A DNA stretch of 64,000 nt from Enterococcus montenegrensis (GTDB lineage Bacteria; Bacillota; Bacilli; Lactobacillales; Enterococcaceae): positions 1,403,501 through 1,467,500 of the forward strand of contig NZ_CP120467.1 in the NCBI RefSeq assembly GCF_029983095.1. Direction: 5' to 3'. How positions within the stretch are numbered: position 1 is the first letter of the stretch; each line of letters starts with the position of its first letter. The notes under the pieces are model-generated. The model worked only from the letters and a program-made list of their open reading frames with translations, was not told the origin of the DNA and made no database searches. Positions 18,075-27,342 of this stretch are shown one piece after another. Made by a program: the position numbers and the translations under genes.

Positions 18075-18344
18075 TTGGAGGTAGCCTACATGAGTCGCAT
18101 GGATCGCTATAAAGAAATACACGAAGAAACCAATAAAAAAGAAAGTTTATTTGCTCGTAAACAAATAAAAGATGGTGATAGTGTCAAAAAAACAGACTAT
18201 CAGCAAAATGATGCCCACCAAGAAGAGCCGCCAATGGCTGAAGCTGATCGTAAAAATAGAAGTAAAAAGTCATTGCCAAGCTTTGGTATTAAAAAAATAA
18301 GAAAAAACAAATCAAAATTATACGGGGATAAATACAGGCAATAA
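18075..18344 (+). CDS. N-terminal cytoplasmic part of an LCP-family protein, cut off by a frameshift
   Basis: An 89-codon frame with a good start (GGAGG before ATG; homologues tend to begin at MSRMDRY). It is hydrophilic, rich in Lys and Glu, without a membrane segment, and looks like the long cytoplasmic tail of an LCP protein. It runs into a stop at 18342-18344. The +1 frame is open from 18301 and continues directly into the Lys-rich, membrane and LCP parts of the next entry, so the two are almost surely one gene broken in the A6 run at 18302-18307. Removing one A there joins the frames. Confidence 0.7.
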   Translation: MEVAYMSRMDRYKEIHEETNKKESLFARKQIKDGDSVKKTDYQQNDAHQEEPPMAEADRKNRSKKSLPSFGIKKIRKNKSKLYGDKYRQ

Positions 18345-18459
18345 TGGTAACAATAGCTACAATGAAACTGGAAATAAAAAAGAACCTCGTCAAGTTAAGC
18401 CCAAAAAAATAAAGAAATCAAAGAAAAAACATCCCGTAATCCGCTTTATCATTGGGCTT

Positions 18460-19317
18460 TTGCTTTTTTTACTCGTTTATAGTGGGGTCGCTTTTGCAAT
18501 GGGAAAAATGTCCGCCTCTTCTGATAAAGAAATTCCCAAACAAGAAACAGAAGCATTTAATGGTTTTACCTCAGCTGATGAGGCCAATAATATTTTGCTG
18601 TTAGGTAGTGATAGCCGTAAAGGGGAGACTGCGCGGGCGGACACTATTATGGTGTTACAACTAGATGGACCAAGTAAAAAACCCAAATTGATTTCATTTA
18701 TGCGGGATACATTAGTTGATATTCCAGGTGTTGGACAAAATAAAATTAATGCTTCTTATGCGTATGGGGGAGCTGATTTGGTTCGTCAAACATTAGCGCA
18801 AAATTTTGGATTGGAATGTAAATATTATGCTGTTGTTGATTTTAAATCATTTGAAAAAGTCATTGATACTCTATTTCCAGGTGGCGTAGCCATTAATGCT
18901 GAAAAAAATATGAGTACAAACTTAGAAGTGCCAATTCAAAAAGGACAACAAAACATGGATGGTTTACACCTTTTGCAATATGCACGTTTCCGGATGGACG
19001 AAGAAGGTGACTTTGGTCGGGTAAGACGTCAGCAACAAGTAATGAATGCTATTTTTAGTCAGATGAAAAATCCTTTGGCCATTGCTAAATTACCTTATGC
19101 CGCTGGTAAAGTTTTAGGTTACACTGGAACAGATTTAAAGACTAGTTTTCTTGTAAAAAATAGCTTTAGTATCCTAAAAGGAGCTAGTGGTGTTGATCGT
19201 TTGACTGTGCCAGCCAAAGATACGTGGGAATACGGGAATACTGCTGAAGCTGGTAGTGTCTTAGTGGTGGATAAGGAAGCTAATAGGACAGCAATAAATA
19301 ACTTTTTAGCAAAATAA
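18460..19317 (+). CDS. LytR-CpsA-Psr (LCP) family cell-wall glycopolymer ligase, main part
   Basis: The body of an LCP protein, which transfers teichoic-acid or polysaccharide chains from lipid carriers to peptidoglycan outside the membrane. The membrane anchor overlaps the listed TTG start (IIGLLLFLLVYSGVAFAMG). The LCP domain shows NNILLLGSDSRKGETARADTIMVLQLD, SFMRDTLVDIPGVGQNKINASYAYGG and LQYARFRMDEEGDFGRVRRQQQV with its Arg/Asp active-site residues. No proper start with a ribosome site exists in this frame, because the true N-terminus is in the other frame (18075). The active domain is intact, so function depends on the frameshift being an error, slippage or a real loss. The position after pheA matches psr-like genes of enterococci. 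Confidence 0.85.
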   Translation: MLFLLVYSGVAFAMGKMSASSDKEIPKQETEAFNGFTSADEANNILLLGSDSRKGETARADTIMVLQLDGPSKKPKLISFMRDTLVDIPGVGQNKINASYAYGGADLVRQTLAQNFGLECKYYAVVDFKSFEKVIDTLFPGGVAINAEKNMSTNLEVPIQKGQQNMDGLHLLQYARFRMDEEGDFGRVRRQQQVMNAIFSQMKNPLAIAKLPYAAGKVLGYTGTDLKTSFLVKNSFSILKGASGVDRLTVPAKDTWEYGNTAEAGSVLVVDKEANRTAINNFLAK

Positions 19318-19342
19318 CTTGCCATTTTTTAAGTAAAATTTT

Positions 19343-19391
19343 AAGTCAAAGAGAATTGGGCAGCACAAACCAATCCTTTTTGACTTTTTCT
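19343..19391 (+). terminator. Terminator of the LCP gene
   Basis: AAGTCAAA...ATTGG (19343-19359) pairs with CCAAT...TTTGACTT (19370-19386) with two internal mismatches, followed by T-rich sequence. Confidence 0.75.
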
Positions 19392-19502
19392 TTTCTCAGT
19401 TTGGTTTCTTTTAAAGGGAATCTGGCAGAAACTATTTTCCTAAATCGTAGTTTATGCTATATTTGTAGAAGTAGTGAAATTTTCTTGAAACGAGGATTAT
19501 AA

Positions 19503-20351
19503 ATGAAATTAGCAGTAGTAACAGATAGTTCTGCATTTCTACCTGAAACCATCAAAAATCATCCAGATTTATATATTATTCCGGTACCTGTTATTATTGA
19601 CGGCCAAATTTACAACGAAGGCATTGATATTCATGCTGACGAGTATTATGACATGTTAAATAGCAGTAAAGAATTTCCCACAACGTCACAACCTGCGTTA
19701 GGGGAAGTAATCGAGCTTTATGAAAATTTAGTAACAAAAGGTTATGATACGATTTTAAGTATTCATTTATCTGGTGGTATTTCTGGATTTGTAGCAACTC
19801 TAAATACAATTAAAGATGAAATTAAAGGTGCCAAAGTTATTCCTTATGATTCTAAGATTACGAGTATGCCTATGGGGCATATGGTTGAAAGTGCTTTACA
19901 ATTAAAAGATGCTGGTAATTCTTTGACTGAAATTATCAGCCACTTGGATATCATTCGTGACAATACTTATGCTTATTTAATCGTTGATGATTTAAATAAT
20001 CTCGTTCGTGGCGGGCGTTTAACCAATGGTGCTGCTTTAATTGGCGGTTTACTAAAAATAAAACCAATTTTAACGTTTAATGACGGGAAGATTGAGTTGT
20101 TCGAAAAAATTCGTTCTAGTAAAAAAGCCTTTAATCGGGCAGAAGAAGTGATTGGTCAGCGAGATCAAGAGATTAATCGTCCTGTTAAGTTATATGTCAT
20201 TCACGCGAATAATTTGACTGTTGCCCAAGAAGAGAAACAAAAATTAGCTGAAAAATATCCCCATGCAGATATTGAAATCGGATATTTTGGTCCGGTTATT
20301 GGAACACATTTAGGTGAAAAAGCGATTGGAATTGCAATTTCAGCTTTATAA
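19503..20351 (+). CDS. DegV family fatty-acid-binding protein
   Basis: A 282-residue DegV protein (FakB-like). Such proteins bind a fatty acid and present it to a FakA-type kinase for incorporation into phospholipid. The domain starts KLAVVTDSSAFLP. The fatty-acid contact segments TTSQPALGEV, ILSIHLSGGISG, and LNNLVRGGRL are clear. The C-terminal domain ends with HLGEKAIGIAIS, close to the family H-G-G/GxGxxG pattern. It is monocistronic with its own terminator. No kinase gene is nearby, and the lipid it prefers is unknown. Confidence 0.9.
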   Translation: MKLAVVTDSSAFLPETIKNHPDLYIIPVPVIIDGQIYNEGIDIHADEYYDMLNSSKEFPTTSQPALGEVIELYENLVTKGYDTILSIHLSGGISGFVATLNTIKDEIKGAKVIPYDSKITSMPMGHMVESALQLKDAGNSLTEIISHLDIIRDNTYAYLIVDDLNNLVRGGRLTNGAALIGGLLKIKPILTFNDGKIELFEKIRSSKKAFNRAEEVIGQRDQEINRPVKLYVIHANNLTVAQEEKQKLAEKYPHADIEIGYFGPVIGTHLGEKAIGIAISAL

Positions 20352-20365
20352 AAAATTTACAAGAT

Positions 20366-20417
20366 AAAGAAGTTAGAACAAAAGGAGAAATGACTTTTGT
20401 TTTAACTTCTTTTTTTA
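20366..20417 (+). terminator. Terminator of degV
   Basis: AAAGAAGTTAGAACAAAAG (20366-20384) pairs with CTTTTGTTTTAACTTCTTT (from 20394) with one mismatch and a T-run. Confidence 0.85.
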
Positions 20418-20509
20418 TAAGAGCGAAACACGTTAAAGTTCAGTTACTATTTTCATCAGCTGTCAGTCATTATAAATTTTAAATTGAACGCAATGCAATT
20501 GCTTTGGTT

Positions 20510-20543
20510 TTGTTAGAAGTAGGGAGACTTATTATAATAAGTC
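20510..20543 (+). promoter_or_regulatory. Promoter with perfect palindrome over the -10
   Basis: TTGTTA (20510-20515), 17 bases, TATAAT (20533-20538). The -10 sits at the centre of an 18-bp perfect palindrome, GACTTATTATAATAAGTC (20526-20543). That is a natural repressor operator. It lies about 115 bases upstream of the DUF6530/MoxR-VWA pair. Confidence 0.65.
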
Positions 20544-20657
20544 AAAATAATTGGCAATTTATCCATCCTTTTTTATAATTTAGTAGAGTAGTATGTTAGT
20601 AAATTACTAAATGAAAACTTGCAATTTTTTTGCACACAATAACGAGGAGTGGTTACA

Positions 20658-21137
20658 ATGGAAATTCCAACAAATTTGAAGCATAAACCTGTTTTAGTGG
20701 TAGAAAATTATGATAATGCCGATGGTAAGCAAGCGTTTGAATCGGACGCAAAAGGGCTTTCTTTGGGCTTAGCCCAATGGAATGATCGGGGGAAAGTAGA
20801 TATTTCCGGGAAGGTTTGGCGCCATACAGGCGAAAAATGGTCTCGTCAATCTGAAGAGTTACCCATTAATCGTATTTTGGATTTAGCAATTTTAGTCGCA
20901 CAAGCTAGTATCTATTTTCAAGATGCTTATCGCTACCCGAAATTTTACGATCCAGAAAATCCGGTTGTCGACATTGTCGGTGTACAAGGAAATCGTATGA
21001 CTGTTGAAGTGGATACCAATAACCCCATGATTGACGAGGATATTAAATTGTTTCATGATACATGGCAAAAAGATGGAGAAATTTTAGGCGAGCGGTTTCG
21101 GATTTTAAAACGTTTATTAGAAGAAGCCGGATATTAA
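20658..21137 (+). CDS. DUF6530-like protein, partner of the MoxR/VWA gene
   Basis: A 159-residue soluble protein, placed in DUF6530 from memory of Enterococcus annotation. It opens MEIPTNLKHKPVLVVENYDNADGK and has SLGLAQWNDRGKVDISGKVWRHTGEKWSRQSEELPINRILDLAILVA. Several Trp and a conserved helix near the middle are visible, with no known catalytic motif. GAGGAG lies 8 bases before ATG 20658; the GTG at 20649 is overlapped by that site and rejected. It is 18 bases upstream of the MoxR/VWA gene and is presumably its substrate adaptor or client. The function is unknown. Confidence 0.7.
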   Translation: MEIPTNLKHKPVLVVENYDNADGKQAFESDAKGLSLGLAQWNDRGKVDISGKVWRHTGEKWSRQSEELPINRILDLAILVAQASIYFQDAYRYPKFYDPENPVVDIVGVQGNRMTVEVDTNNPMIDEDIKLFHDTWQKDGEILGERFRILKRLLEEAGY

Positions 21138-21155
21138 AATAAAGCAGGTGAAACT

Positions 21156-23414
21156 ATGACAATGCCTTATGCAGTTACCAATAAGCGCGTTTTTAGTCGT
21201 TTAGAAAAACAAATGATTTGGCAAAAACCAACAAGTCATCAAACCAGTGAAATTGAATTACGCATTGCCAGCGAGATCAAAAATAACTGGGACGATACTG
21301 AAATGAAGATTATGAATGTCTTGTTAGAAGGAGACGCGGGTTCAGGAAAAACTCAACTCGCCAAGGCTTTATCCTATGATTTACAACTCCCTTATACCAA
21401 AGTAACTTGTTTTGCGGATATGGATAAATCAGACGTTTTTGGGGCCTTACTTCCTGTCGTAGCAACAGATGACAAAACAGATGGAGAATTGCTTGAAGCG
21501 ATTTATCAAACAGATAGTCTAGATGCCGTTCTAAAATTAATTGCGCAGCATTATAGTATTGATTTAGCTGCTGCAAAAATGCGTCTGGCTGCCCTTGTTA
21601 GTCGTGTGGATGCAAATGAACAAGAAGTTGTCCATTACAAATTTTATCCGTCTGAAATTGTTCGGGCTGTGGAAAAGGGCTACCTATTGGAAATACAAGA
21701 ACCCACAGTGATCCGGGATGCTTCTGTTTTAGTAGCCTTAAATTCAGCTTTAGAGCCAAATGGTATGCTAAATTTACCTACAGGGATTATAAAACGCCAT
21801 TTGGATTGTGTTATTGTCATTACAACCAATCGCAATTATCAAGGCAATCGGCCCTTAAATGAATCCTTGCGGGATCGGATGCAACATGCAGAACGCATGG
21901 ATTTACCTGAATTTGCAGTTATGGTAGAGCGGGCTGTAGCAAAAACTGGAGTCACTAATTTACCCCTACTAACAAAAATGGCTGAAATTATTCGCTTATT
22001 AGATGAAACGGCGAAAACCAATGCGATTAAAGGTGTAGCAGGGATGCGCTCATATTTTTATTGGGTGAATACTTTTAAACAAGGACAAGACGTTTTTAAA
22101 AGTCTTTATCCTAAAGTTATCTACAAACTAACAACTGAACCAAATGAAATTACATTATTGGAACAAGCGTTAGACGACAGTAGACTTCTAGTATCACTGC
22201 GCCAAGTACTTGTACCAGATGCCAGTGATGCCCTAAAAGAGATAAGAGGGCGTAAAATTTCTGCACAAGAAGCTGATATGCGCAACATCACAAAAGAAGC
22301 CCCTAGTGAAGCCGTTTTACAAAGCTATGAAGTAAAAGATGCAACAGATGCAACGGATGCCAAAAATAATGAAGCAGAATTAGAAGAATCTTCAAACAAG
22401 ACAACAGAAAAACCTTCACCAGAACAGCCGCAAACAAAAGGCGAGCGAGAAGCCCATGATGGTGCAAGTGAAACAGGTAAAGAAAATACCGAAGGAATCT
22501 CAAAAGAGCAAAATGTTGATATTGAAACTTACGAGAAGGCTGAAAAAGAGTTACGTAAAGAGTTAAACAAAAAAGCGCGTTCTGCTATGAAAGGGACAAT
22601 CCACGAAAAAGAGGGACTAATTATCCAACGTCCCAAATTTACCAAAGAAGATGTCGCTAAAGCTCAAGATTTAACGCAAGAAGTGATGCCTATCGTTACC
22701 CGTTTAACCAAGAAGATAACTGATATTTTAGAAAACGACCAAAGTGAAGTTTACGGAAAAGGGAAATATAGTGGCACGCGTTTTGATGCGAGTCGGGTGG
22801 CTTATGGTGATTATCGTACTTTTGATAAAAAAAATCCGCCCCATGAAGAACCATCATTAGCATTGGCACTGCGTATTGATGAATCAGGTTCAATGTTAAA
22901 AGATGAACGGATCAAAAACGCTCGCTTGGCAGCTTTAGCTGTAGCTAGTTTTGCTGAAAAAGTGAATATCCCATTAATGATTTATGGGGATACAGCAGAT
23001 TTATCCTCCCGTGAAAAAACTTCTATTTATTCTTATAAGGAGTTTTCTGATGACTATTTGTATCTTGGCGCAAAACTTGTGACGATGAAGCCCCGGCAAA
23101 ACAATCGTGATGGTGTTTCTTTGCGACTATTAAGTCAAAAACTCGCAGAAGAAAATGCAACTACGAAGTTATTAATCAATATTTCTGACGGTCAACCAAA
23201 AGCTTTGCCTGATTATACAGGGACAAAAGCCAAAGAAGATATACAAGCAGTGATGACTGAATTTGAACGCCAAGGGATTATTTATTTGGCTGCAGCCATC
23301 GGAGATGATAAAGAAGCGATAAAAACAATTTACGGTAGTGAGCGCTTCTTAGATATTAGTGACCTAGAAACTTTTCCAGAAGATTTAATTCAATTGATTT
23401 CACGTTACTTATAA
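21156..23414 (+). CDS. Single-chain MoxR-type AAA+ ATPase fused to a VWA domain
   Basis: A 752-residue protein. The AAA+ module (about 30-340) has Walker A GDAGSGKT at 59-66, a Walker B-like YLLEIQEP near 175, and sensor 1 VIVITTNRNYQGNRPLNESLRDRM near 225. A linker of about 100 Glu/Lys/Thr-rich residues (380-480) follows, then a helical segment, then a VWA domain from about 568 with the MIDAS motif DESGS and a Thr/Asp later in the fold. MoxR ATPases with VWA proteins usually act as chaperones that insert cofactors or remodel complexes; the two are normally separate genes. It overlaps nothing and lies in a two-gene unit. Confidence 0.88.
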   Translation: MTMPYAVTNKRVFSRLEKQMIWQKPTSHQTSEIELRIASEIKNNWDDTEMKIMNVLLEGDAGSGKTQLAKALSYDLQLPYTKVTCFADMDKSDVFGALLPVVATDDKTDGELLEAIYQTDSLDAVLKLIAQHYSIDLAAAKMRLAALVSRVDANEQEVVHYKFYPSEIVRAVEKGYLLEIQEPTVIRDASVLVALNSALEPNGMLNLPTGIIKRHLDCVIVITTNRNYQGNRPLNESLRDRMQHAERMDLPEFAVMVERAVAKTGVTNLPLLTKMAEIIRLLDETAKTNAIKGVAGMRSYFYWVNTFKQGQDVFKSLYPKVIYKLTTEPNEITLLEQALDDSRLLVSLRQVLVPDASDALKEIRGRKISAQEADMRNITKEAPSEAVLQSYEVKDATDATDAKNNEAELEESSNKTTEKPSPEQPQTKGEREAHDGASETGKENTEGISKEQNVDIETYEKAEKELRKELNKKARSAMKGTIHEKEGLIIQRPKFTKEDVAKAQDLTQEVMPIVTRLTKKITDILENDQSEVYGKGKYSGTRFDASRVAYGDYRTFDKKNPPHEEPSLALALRIDESGSMLKDERIKNARLAALAVASFAEKVNIPLMIYGDTADLSSREKTSIYSYKEFSDDYLYLGAKLVTMKPRQNNRDGVSLRLLSQKLAEENATTKLLINISDGQPKALPDYTGTKAKEDIQAVMTEFERQGIIYLAAAIGDDKEAIKTIYGSERFLDISDLETFPEDLIQLISRYL

Positions 23415-23457
23415 CCATAAAATTATTATGTCAACCATTTTTCCTCTTAGTCAAAAT

Positions 23458-23505
23458 AAAAACTTTTAAGTCTCACTTTTATGAGAAAAATGAGAAAGTT
23501 TTTGT
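23458..23505 (+). terminator. Terminator of the DUF6530/MoxR-VWA unit
   Basis: AAAAACTTT ... CTCA pairs with TGAG ... AAGTTTTT, with a loose centre; the 3' side has a T5 run. Moderate quality. Confidence 0.5.
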
Positions 23506-23539
23506 TTGAAAGAGCTACTTTTATCCGTTAAAGTTAATA

Positions 23540-23580
23540 ATAGACTCACTGGTCGCCCCTGCGATCGGTGTCTATTTTTT
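23540..23580 (+). terminator. Terminator-like hairpin just upstream of the ABC exporter
   Basis: An imperfect stem (ATAGAC.CAC.G.TCGC with GCGA.C.GTG.CTAT) and a T6 run ending 39 bases before the exporter ATG. Because a first terminator already closes the previous unit, this second one may be an attenuator for the exporter. Confidence 0.5.
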
Positions 23581-23619
23581 GTCATTATATAATTTGATTT
23601 ACAAGAAAGGACGGAGGAT

Positions 23620-25362
23620 ATGATAAAAAAATTATTGGCCAATGTTGGTCAGTATAAAAAAGATAGTCTGTTAACACCGTTGTTTGTTGCCGGCGAAGTC
23701 GCGCTTGATGTCATCATGCCGTTAATTATGGCGATGATGATCGACCAAGGGGTAGAAAAGAGCAATAGTAGTGTTATTTTTAAATTAGGTGCTGTTTTGT
23801 TTTTATGCGCTTTAATTGCGTTAATTTTCGGCGCTTTGGGTGGTCGAACAGCTGCGATTGCTTCTGCTGGCTTCGCCCGTAATTTACGGCATAATTTGTT
23901 TAACCGGATTCAAGATTTTTCATTTTCAAATATTGATCGCTTTTCCACCTCAAGTTTGATTACGCGTCTAACAACGGATGTCACGAATGTGCAAAATGCG
24001 TATCAAATGATTATTCGCATCCTAGTGCGTAGTCCTTTAATTTTGATTTTTTCACTAATTATGGTCAGCCTCATTAACCCACAATTGATGCTTATTTATT
24101 TGGTAGTCTTACCGTTTCTAGCAATCGGTTTGGCAATTGTGATTCATTTTGCTCATCCTTTGTTTATGAAGGTTTTTCGTATTTATGACAAATTGAATAA
24201 TGTTGTGCAAGAAAATTTGCAAGGCATTCGCGTGGTAAAATCTTATGTGCGAGAAGAACAACAAGAAAAAGTCTTCGATGAAGTTTCTACTGACGTCTAT
24301 AAAAACTTTACCAGAGCACAACGAATCGTAGCTTTTAACAATCCGCTATTACAAATTTCAGTATATACGTGTATGCTTTTACTTTCTTGGTTTGGCGCAG
24401 AATTAATCGTTGATAAGGGAAGTTTAACGACCGGTGAGCTCGTTAGTATGTTTAACTACACCATGCAGATTTTAATGAGCTTGATGATGATGTCGATGGC
24501 TTTTGTCCAAATTTTAATTGCGCGGTCTTCTGCTGAACGTATTACTGAAGTCTTATCAGAAGAAAGTGATTTAAAAAACGAAACAACACCCTTGTTTACA
24601 GTAGCTGATGGCTCAATTACATTTGAAGATGTCTGCTTTAGTTATGCTGATGATATGGATAAATTAGCTTTAGAACATATCAACCTTTCCATAAAAACAG
24701 GGGAAGTAATTGGGCTTATTGGTGGGACAGGTAGTTCTAAATCTACATTAGTTCAATTAATCCCCCGCCTTTATGACGTTACTTATGGGGCAGTTAAAGT
24801 TGCTGGTGTCGATGTAAGAAAATATGATCTAGCTACTTTACGGGATCAAGTAAGTATGGTTTTACAAAACAATGTGTTATTTACAGGTACCATTAAAGAT
24901 AATTTGCGCTGGGGCAATGAAACGGCTACAGATGAAGAATTAGTTGCAGCTTGTAAAATCGCTCAAGCAGATAGTTTCATTAACGAATTTCCCGATAAAT
25001 ATGACACGATGATCTCCCAAGGGGGCAATAACGTTTCTGGTGGTCAAAAGCAACGCTTAACCATTGCCCGGGCCCTACTTAAAAAACCTAAAATTCTCAT
25101 TTTAGATGATTCCACAAGTGCCGTAGATACGAAGACCGATCGCGCAATCAGAGAAGGTCTAGCAAGTGCCATCCCTGGCATGACAACCATTATCATTTCC
25201 CAACGAATCAGCTCCATCCAAGATGCTGACCGCATTGTGGTTTTAGATGATGGAAAAGTCAACGGGGTTGGTACCCATGAACAGCTACTAGCAAATAATC
25301 AAATTTATCAAGAAGTTTATCAATCCCAACAGAAAGGATTTGGTGAAAGTGGAAATGAGTAA
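23620..25362 (+). CDS. Heterodimeric ABC exporter subunit with degenerate ATP site (LmrC/EfrC-like)
   Basis: A 580-residue half-transporter: six membrane helices (about 15-310) plus an ABC domain. Walker A reads GGTGSSKST, with Ser-Ser where Ala-Gly is usual. The signature NVSGGQKQR is canonical. Walker B is ILILDDSTS, so the catalytic Glu is Asp, and the H-loop is IIISQRIS with Gln for His. These changes mark the non-catalytic site of LmrCD/EfrCD-type drug exporters. GGAGG is close to the ATG. It overlaps the partner gene and the pair is predicted to export lipophilic compounds. Confidence 0.88.
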   Translation: MIKKLLANVGQYKKDSLLTPLFVAGEVALDVIMPLIMAMMIDQGVEKSNSSVIFKLGAVLFLCALIALIFGALGGRTAAIASAGFARNLRHNLFNRIQDFSFSNIDRFSTSSLITRLTTDVTNVQNAYQMIIRILVRSPLILIFSLIMVSLINPQLMLIYLVVLPFLAIGLAIVIHFAHPLFMKVFRIYDKLNNVVQENLQGIRVVKSYVREEQQEKVFDEVSTDVYKNFTRAQRIVAFNNPLLQISVYTCMLLLSWFGAELIVDKGSLTTGELVSMFNYTMQILMSLMMMSMAFVQILIARSSAERITEVLSEESDLKNETTPLFTVADGSITFEDVCFSYADDMDKLALEHINLSIKTGEVIGLIGGTGSSKSTLVQLIPRLYDVTYGAVKVAGVDVRKYDLATLRDQVSMVLQNNVLFTGTIKDNLRWGNETATDEELVAACKIAQADSFINEFPDKYDTMISQGGNNVSGGQKQRLTIARALLKKPKILILDDSTSAVDTKTDRAIREGLASAIPGMTTIIISQRISSIQDADRIVVLDDGKVNGVGTHEQLLANNQIYQEVYQSQQKGFGESGNE

Positions 25363-27229
25363 ACCAACCGTGAAACGGTCAACCGGATCTAATCTGAAAC
25401 GGTTGTTAACTTTAATGTTTAGCCAGTATAAAATTCAACTGGTTTTCGTTTTGATTATGATTTTACTTAGTGCCTATGCAAACGTTAAGGGCTCTTTGTT
25501 CTTACAAGTTGTTATTGACCGATATATTACGCCACTGATTGGGCAGTCTGATCCTAATTTTTCTGGACTGCTTCAAGCCATCATGCAAATGGCACTCATT
25601 TACCTGATCGGGGTAGTCGCTTCTTTAACGTATAACTTTATGATGGTCAAAATCAGTGAAGGAACGCAAAAGAAAATCCGCGATCAAATGTTTACCCATT
25701 TGGAAAGTTTGCCTATTCGTTATTTTGATGCAAATTCTGACGGCGACATTATGAGTCATTTTACAAATGATACAGATACCTTGCGCCAAATGATCTCTCA
25801 AAGTATCCCAAACTTAATGATGGCCTTTGTTACTTTTGTTTCAGTCTTTATCGCGATGTTTACAATAAGTTTGCCATTAACAGGGTTTGTTTTAATTTCT
25901 GTCTTTTTGATGTTAAATGTCATTCGCTTTATCTCGAAAAAAAGCGGCCGCTTTTTTGGCGCACAACAAAAAGACTTGGGCCAAGTTAATGGTTATATTG
26001 AAGAAATGATGCATGGTCAAAAAGTTGTTAAAATTTTCAATCACGAAAAGAAAGTAATGGAAGAATTTGACACGTTAAATGATCAACTTCAAGAAAGTGC
26101 AACTAAGGCGAATATTAATGCCAACACATTAATGCCAATTATGATGAATTTGTTAAATGTACAATACGTTTTAGTTGCGATTATTGGCGGCTTATTTGCT
26201 ATTAATGGGATTTCAGGATTAACTGTCGGCATGATTGCCTCTTTCTTACAATTGAGTCGTTCTTTAAATGGTCCGATTAGCCAAATCTCACAACAAATCA
26301 ATTTTGTAATTATGGCCTTAGCTGGTGCTGGTCGAATTTTTAATTTATTAGATGAAAAATCTGAACAAGATGACGGTTACGTTACGCTAGTAAATGCCAA
26401 GAAAATTGATGGTCAATTAGTAGAAACTGAAGAAAGAACGGGTCTATGGGCGTGGAAACACCCCCACAGCGATGGAAGTATCACCTACACACAATTAACA
26501 GGGGACGTTGTTTTTGAAGATGTTGATTTTGGCTACGTAGATAATAATATCGTTCTCCATGATATCAACCTATATGCTAAACCAGGGGAAAAGGTAGCCT
26601 TTGTAGGTGCTACCGGTGCTGGTAAAACCACGATTACGAATCTAATCAATCGTTTTTATGATATTCAAGATGGTAAAATTCGTTACGACGGAATTAACAT
26701 TAAAAAAATTAAAAAAGATTCTTTACGTCGTTCATTAGGGATTGTATTGCAGGATACTCATTTATTCACCGGCACAATTCGTGAAAATATTCGTTTCGGT
26801 AAACTAGATGCCAGTGATACAGACGTCTTAGCTGCAGCCAAATTAGCCAATGCGGATAGCTTCATTAATCATTTGCCTGACAAATATGATACTGTAATTA
26901 CTGGTGATGGCGAAGGATTATCGCAAGGACAGCGTCAATTACTTGCGATTGCTCGAGCTGCAATTGCTGATCCACCCGTTATGATTTTAGATGAGGCAAC
27001 TTCTAGTATTGATACGAGAACAGAGAGTATTGTGCAGTCGGGAATGGATAAATTGATGCATGGAAGAACGGTCTTTGTTATTGCACACCGTCTTTCTACC
27101 ATTCAAAATGCTGATGTAATCATGGTGTTAGACCACGGACGTATTATTGAACGTGGGAGTCACGAAGATTTATTAGCACAAAAAGGCATGTATTACCAAC
27201 TTTATACCGGAAAAGTTGAATTGGATTAA
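25355..27229 (+). CDS. Heterodimeric ABC exporter subunit with catalytic Walker B (LmrD/EfrD-like)
   Basis: A half-transporter of about 624 residues. Six helices are followed by an ABC domain with Walker A GATGAGKTT, Walker B MILDEATSS with the catalytic Glu, and H-loop FVIAHRLST. Its signature is LSQGQRQ instead of LSGGQ. Paired with the partner's degenerate Walker site, this gives one active and one inactive ATP site. A region near 350-390 (WAWKHPHSDGSITY) is an insertion before the ABC domain that is also seen in the family. ATG 25355 overlaps the previous stop; upstream GTG and TTG codons (25340-25349) nearer an AAAGGA site are possible alternatives. Confidence 0.87.
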   Translation: MSKPTVKRSTGSNLKRLLTLMFSQYKIQLVFVLIMILLSAYANVKGSLFLQVVIDRYITPLIGQSDPNFSGLLQAIMQMALIYLIGVVASLTYNFMMVKISEGTQKKIRDQMFTHLESLPIRYFDANSDGDIMSHFTNDTDTLRQMISQSIPNLMMAFVTFVSVFIAMFTISLPLTGFVLISVFLMLNVIRFISKKSGRFFGAQQKDLGQVNGYIEEMMHGQKVVKIFNHEKKVMEEFDTLNDQLQESATKANINANTLMPIMMNLLNVQYVLVAIIGGLFAINGISGLTVGMIASFLQLSRSLNGPISQISQQINFVIMALAGAGRIFNLLDEKSEQDDGYVTLVNAKKIDGQLVETEERTGLWAWKHPHSDGSITYTQLTGDVVFEDVDFGYVDNNIVLHDINLYAKPGEKVAFVGATGAGKTTITNLINRFYDIQDGKIRYDGINIKKIKKDSLRRSLGIVLQDTHLFTGTIRENIRFGKLDASDTDVLAAAKLANADSFINHLPDKYDTVITGDGEGLSQGQRQLLAIARAAIADPPVMILDEATSSIDTRTESIVQSGMDKLMHGRTVFVIAHRLSTIQNADVIMVLDHGRIIERGSHEDLLAQKGMYYQLYTGKVELD

Positions 27230-27267
27230 GCTGAAAGGTTCTTCAACCCTTCAGCTATAAGAACAAA

Positions 27268-27310
27268 AAAACGGGACAGACCATTATTAGCTGGCTGTCC
27301 TGTTTTTTTA
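27268..27310 (+). terminator. Terminator of the ABC exporter pair
   Basis: AAACgGGACAGaCCA pairs with TGGcTGTCCtGTTT, ending in T7. A second hairpin (AGCTGAA / TTCAGCT, about 27229-27256) lies just before it. Confidence 0.8.
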
Positions 27311-27342
27311 TGAAAATTTAGCAAAATTAAAAATTAACGTTT

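Noticed and set aside
23481..23531. 16-residue ORF (MRKMRKFLFERATFIR) before the exporter as a leader peptide
   Set aside because: No ribosome site; it lies inside the terminator hairpin of the upstream unit.
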